NCBI RefSeq assembly: GCF_900103125.1
Contig: NZ_FNJV01000007.1
Location: 310,001-374,000, forward strand
Reading direction: 5' to 3'
DNA from: Mucilaginibacter sp. OK268
GTDB lineage: Bacteria > Bacteroidota > Bacteroidia > Sphingobacteriales > Sphingobacteriaceae
DNA: 64,000 nucleotides
A program made the position numbers and the translations under genes. The notes under the pieces were generated by a model. The model ran no database searches, was not told where the DNA came from, and worked only from the letters and a program-made list of their open reading frames with translations. Of this stretch, positions 62,312-64,000 are shown one piece after another. Position 1 is the first letter of the stretch; the number at the start of each line of letters is the position of its first letter.

Positions 62312-62806
62312 TCAATCCAGATAATCCGGAGGATATAGCTTTTGACCATGTTTTTCTGCTGCCTGGGTTAACCTGATTATATCATCATGATTCAAAACCG
62401 GTGGCGGTAAAAATGTACCTGCAGCAACCGGAACTCCTATTTCTTCAAAAAAAGCATCCAGACCGGCGGGGATAACAGTACATAACATGTGGGCTACTTG
62501 AGTACTGGTATTCTTAAAACAATGTACTTGACCGCCCTTGGGCACATTTACAAAAGCGCCCTTTTTTGCGGTGTATTTACCAGCTTCGGTCTTAAATTCA
62601 ATTTCACCATCCACTACATAAAATAATTCCTGGATATCTGCATGTGCGTGCGGCCCCGGACCGCCTCCCGGTGGCACAAGCATATCTATAACAGCATAAG
62701 CACCTTCGGTTTGTTTACCCGAAATTAGGATGCGATAAGCATCCCCCACTACAGAAAGGTTTTGGCCCTGATCTTCGTTTACAGTTAATATATGGTCTAT
62801 CATCAC
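62312..62806 (-). CDS. cupin domain protein
   Basis: 164 residues, single cupin-2 domain. Metal-binding motif 1 reads PPGGGPGPHAHADIQELFYVV, with two His and a Glu; motif 2 is PKGGQVHCFKNTS with a His. The N-terminus has GDAYRILISGKQTEGAY. Cupins of this form can be dioxygenases, isomerases or quercetinase-like; function is not assigned. Convergent with the SDR gene. Confidence 0.85.
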   Translation of the reverse strand: MMIDHILTVNEDQGQNLSVVGDAYRILISGKQTEGAYAVIDMLVPPGGGPGPHAHADIQELFYVVDGEIEFKTEAGKYTAKKGAFVNVPKGGQVHCFKNTSTQVAHMLCTVIPAGLDAFFEEIGVPVAAGTFLPPPVLNHDDIIRLTQAAEKHGQKLYPPDYLD

Positions 62807-62917
62807 AAATAGGTTTAATGTAATTACTTTAAATATATCCTACTTGTTTTTAAAGTGTTAGATAATCTGTATAATGTTTTTCCCCAGATGTGTATAACGT
62901 AATAGAACAAATGCTGA

Positions 62918-64000
62918 TTATTCGCTCCTTAAACTTTTTACCGGACTTGCAATTGCTGCTTTGATAGATTGGAAACTTATGGTAATCAGGGCTATTAACA
63001 CAGATATAAACGCTATAATAACAAAAGTTATCCAGGTGACGCTGATGCGGTAAGCAAATCTGGATAGCCACCAGTCCATAATGAACCAGGCTACCGGCCA
63101 TGCAATGAGGTTGGCTAATAAAACCAGTTTCAGGAAATTACCCGAAAGTAATAACACAATGCGTTGTACGGATGCACCCAATACTTTTCGTACCCCGATC
63201 TCTTTCACTCTTTTTTCGGCGGAATGTGATGCCAGGCCAAATAAACCCAAACAGGAAATGAAAATAGCCAACCCGGCAAGGATACCGACTATCTGGCTTA
63301 CCTGGTTGTCGGCTTTGTAAACCTCGTTGAAATGATCGTCCAGAAATTGGTATTCAAACGGATAATCAGGATATAAACTATCCCATTTTGATTTGATAAA
63401 TGCTATAGCGGCAGCAGTATTGCTGCCATTGATCTTAACAGAAATGTTTCTAAAATCCCAGGCATGCGCGCATACCATAAACATGGGTTCAATTTTGTAT
63501 TGCAGGGAGTTGAAATTGAAGTTTTTGGCAACACCTTTTATTGTGCCTAATGAATCAAAGCCAAACTGTAAGCCTATTAATGAAGATAAGGGGGCTTTGG
63601 GATGATCTTTTAATAACGATTTTGCCAGGGCTTCATTAACAATATATTCCCTCCCGTTGAGTTTTTTATCAGTAGAGAAATTATTACCGGCAGCCAGTTT
63701 TATTTTATACAGATCAAGATAATTATCATCTACTACCAATAGGGTTGTGCCAAAGTCCTGCTTTGGCCCATCGGCCGGTTTGAATGACACCCCTGTTTGA
63801 TCTAAATGGCTTCCTAAAATATCCTGTGAGGCTGTTACGCCCGATACCAGCGTACTGTTTAATAACTCATTCTTGAAAAGTTCGTATTTTTTGGTAGTGA
63901 TCCTGTCTAACGGTATGTTGACGATCTGCTCACGATTGTACCCAGGATCCTGCTTTTGCATAAACCTTAACTGTCTTAATACAAATACCGTGGCTATCAT
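62918..64000 (-). CDS. ABC transporter permease (MacB/FtsX type), C-terminal part
   Basis: At least 360 residues, cut by the window edge (the start lies beyond 64000). It shows a periplasmic MacB-PCD-like domain (about 20-215) and a C-terminal FtsX domain with the signature HSAEKRVKEIGVRKVLGAS (about 259-277) and three membrane helices. Bacteroidota have many such roughly 800-residue permeases for export of peptides or antimicrobials. Nothing is seen in the 111 bp between it and the cupin gene. Confidence 0.9.
   Translation of the reverse strand: MIATVFVLRQLRFMQKQDPGYNREQIVNIPLDRITTKKYELFKNELLNSTLVSGVTASQDILGSHLDQTGVSFKPADGPKQDFGTTLLVVDDNYLDLYKIKLAAGNNFSTDKKLNGREYIVNEALAKSLLKDHPKAPLSSLIGLQFGFDSLGTIKGVAKNFNFNSLQYKIEPMFMVCAHAWDFRNISVKINGSNTAAAIAFIKSKWDSLYPDYPFEYQFLDDHFNEVYKADNQVSQIVGILAGLAIFISCLGLFGLASHSAEKRVKEIGVRKVLGASVQRIVLLLSGNFLKLVLLANLIAWPVAWFIMDWWLSRFAYRISVTWITFVIIAFISVLIALITISFQSIKAAIASPVKSLRSE

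Noticed and set aside
1..64000. CRISPR array or toxin-antitoxin defence island
   Set aside because: No regular spacer-repeat pattern and no cas genes. YhcG is the only candidate defence-like gene.

Overview
The window reads as a Bacteroidota chromosome, most like a Sphingobacteriaceae member (Mucilaginibacter/Pedobacter type). The reasons are the fused CcoN-CcoO subunit, the ccoI-S-NO-Q-P-G-H order, a tmRNA whose tag is GENNYALAA, a Bacteroidota-type integrase, an Hc1-like mini-histone, and large MacB/FtsX-like permeases. Genus is inference. The left half looks more G+C-rich than the right half, with the change near 31.6 kb.

Region 1 (0-31.6 kb) is a low-oxygen, nitrosative-stress and fermentation block. 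From left to right it holds a cysteine-rich TIM-barrel-like protein with an RIC-type di-iron repair protein; the complete cbb3 oxidase set ccoI-ccoS-ccoNO-ccoQ-ccoP-ccoG-fixH-TauE/SafE; small proteins; a Zn alcohol dehydrogenase; ferrochelatase; a D-2-hydroxyacid dehydrogenase with anaerobic hemN; a FixL-like heme-PAS kinase with a response regulator fused to a CRP/FNR DNA-binding module; acetate kinase with phosphoketolase; then Usp, an MgtA-like ATPase, LOG protein, a PAS-less paralogue of the FixL kinase, a second PAS kinase with a single-domain regulator, and an L,D-transpeptidase. A degenerate stretch follows (31.6-32.7 kb) with a dead IS1-type transposase and a P-type ATPase remnant. Region 2 (32.7-43.7 kb) continues the stress theme: two more Usp proteins, membrane proteins, a P2-type cation ATPase, a second alcohol dehydrogenase, a secreted beta-flower-like protein and a CopB-type copper ATPase.

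Region 3 (43.8-55.5 kb) holds a second CRP/FNR regulator and two copies of a methyltransferase pair in inverted orientation. The pairs flank DUF983, a SulP transporter, two small unknown proteins and the mini-histone. The right-hand pair opens a tight run of methyltransferase, methyltransferase, alpha-oxoamine synthase, pckA, gcvH and gcvT. Region 4 (55.5-59.4 kb) is broken gene ends, a YhcG/DUF1016 nuclease and an integrase beside ssrA, as in an ssrA-targeted island. Region 5 (59.4-64 kb) is an acyltransferase, HxlR regulator with SDR enzyme, a cupin, and a truncated ABC permease.

The main result of reading the intergenic DNA is a repeated 14-bp operator, RTGAN-N4-RTCAN, at 13 sites from 2.9 to 41 kb. 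Nearly all lie about 54-94 bp upstream of a start codon, including that of the FixL operon itself. I infer an oxygen-responsive regulon read by the REC-CRP fusion or a related CRP/FNR protein, a compact equivalent of FixL-FixJ-FixK. A variant (STGAT-AWWT-ATCAG) recurs three times in the methyltransferase region.
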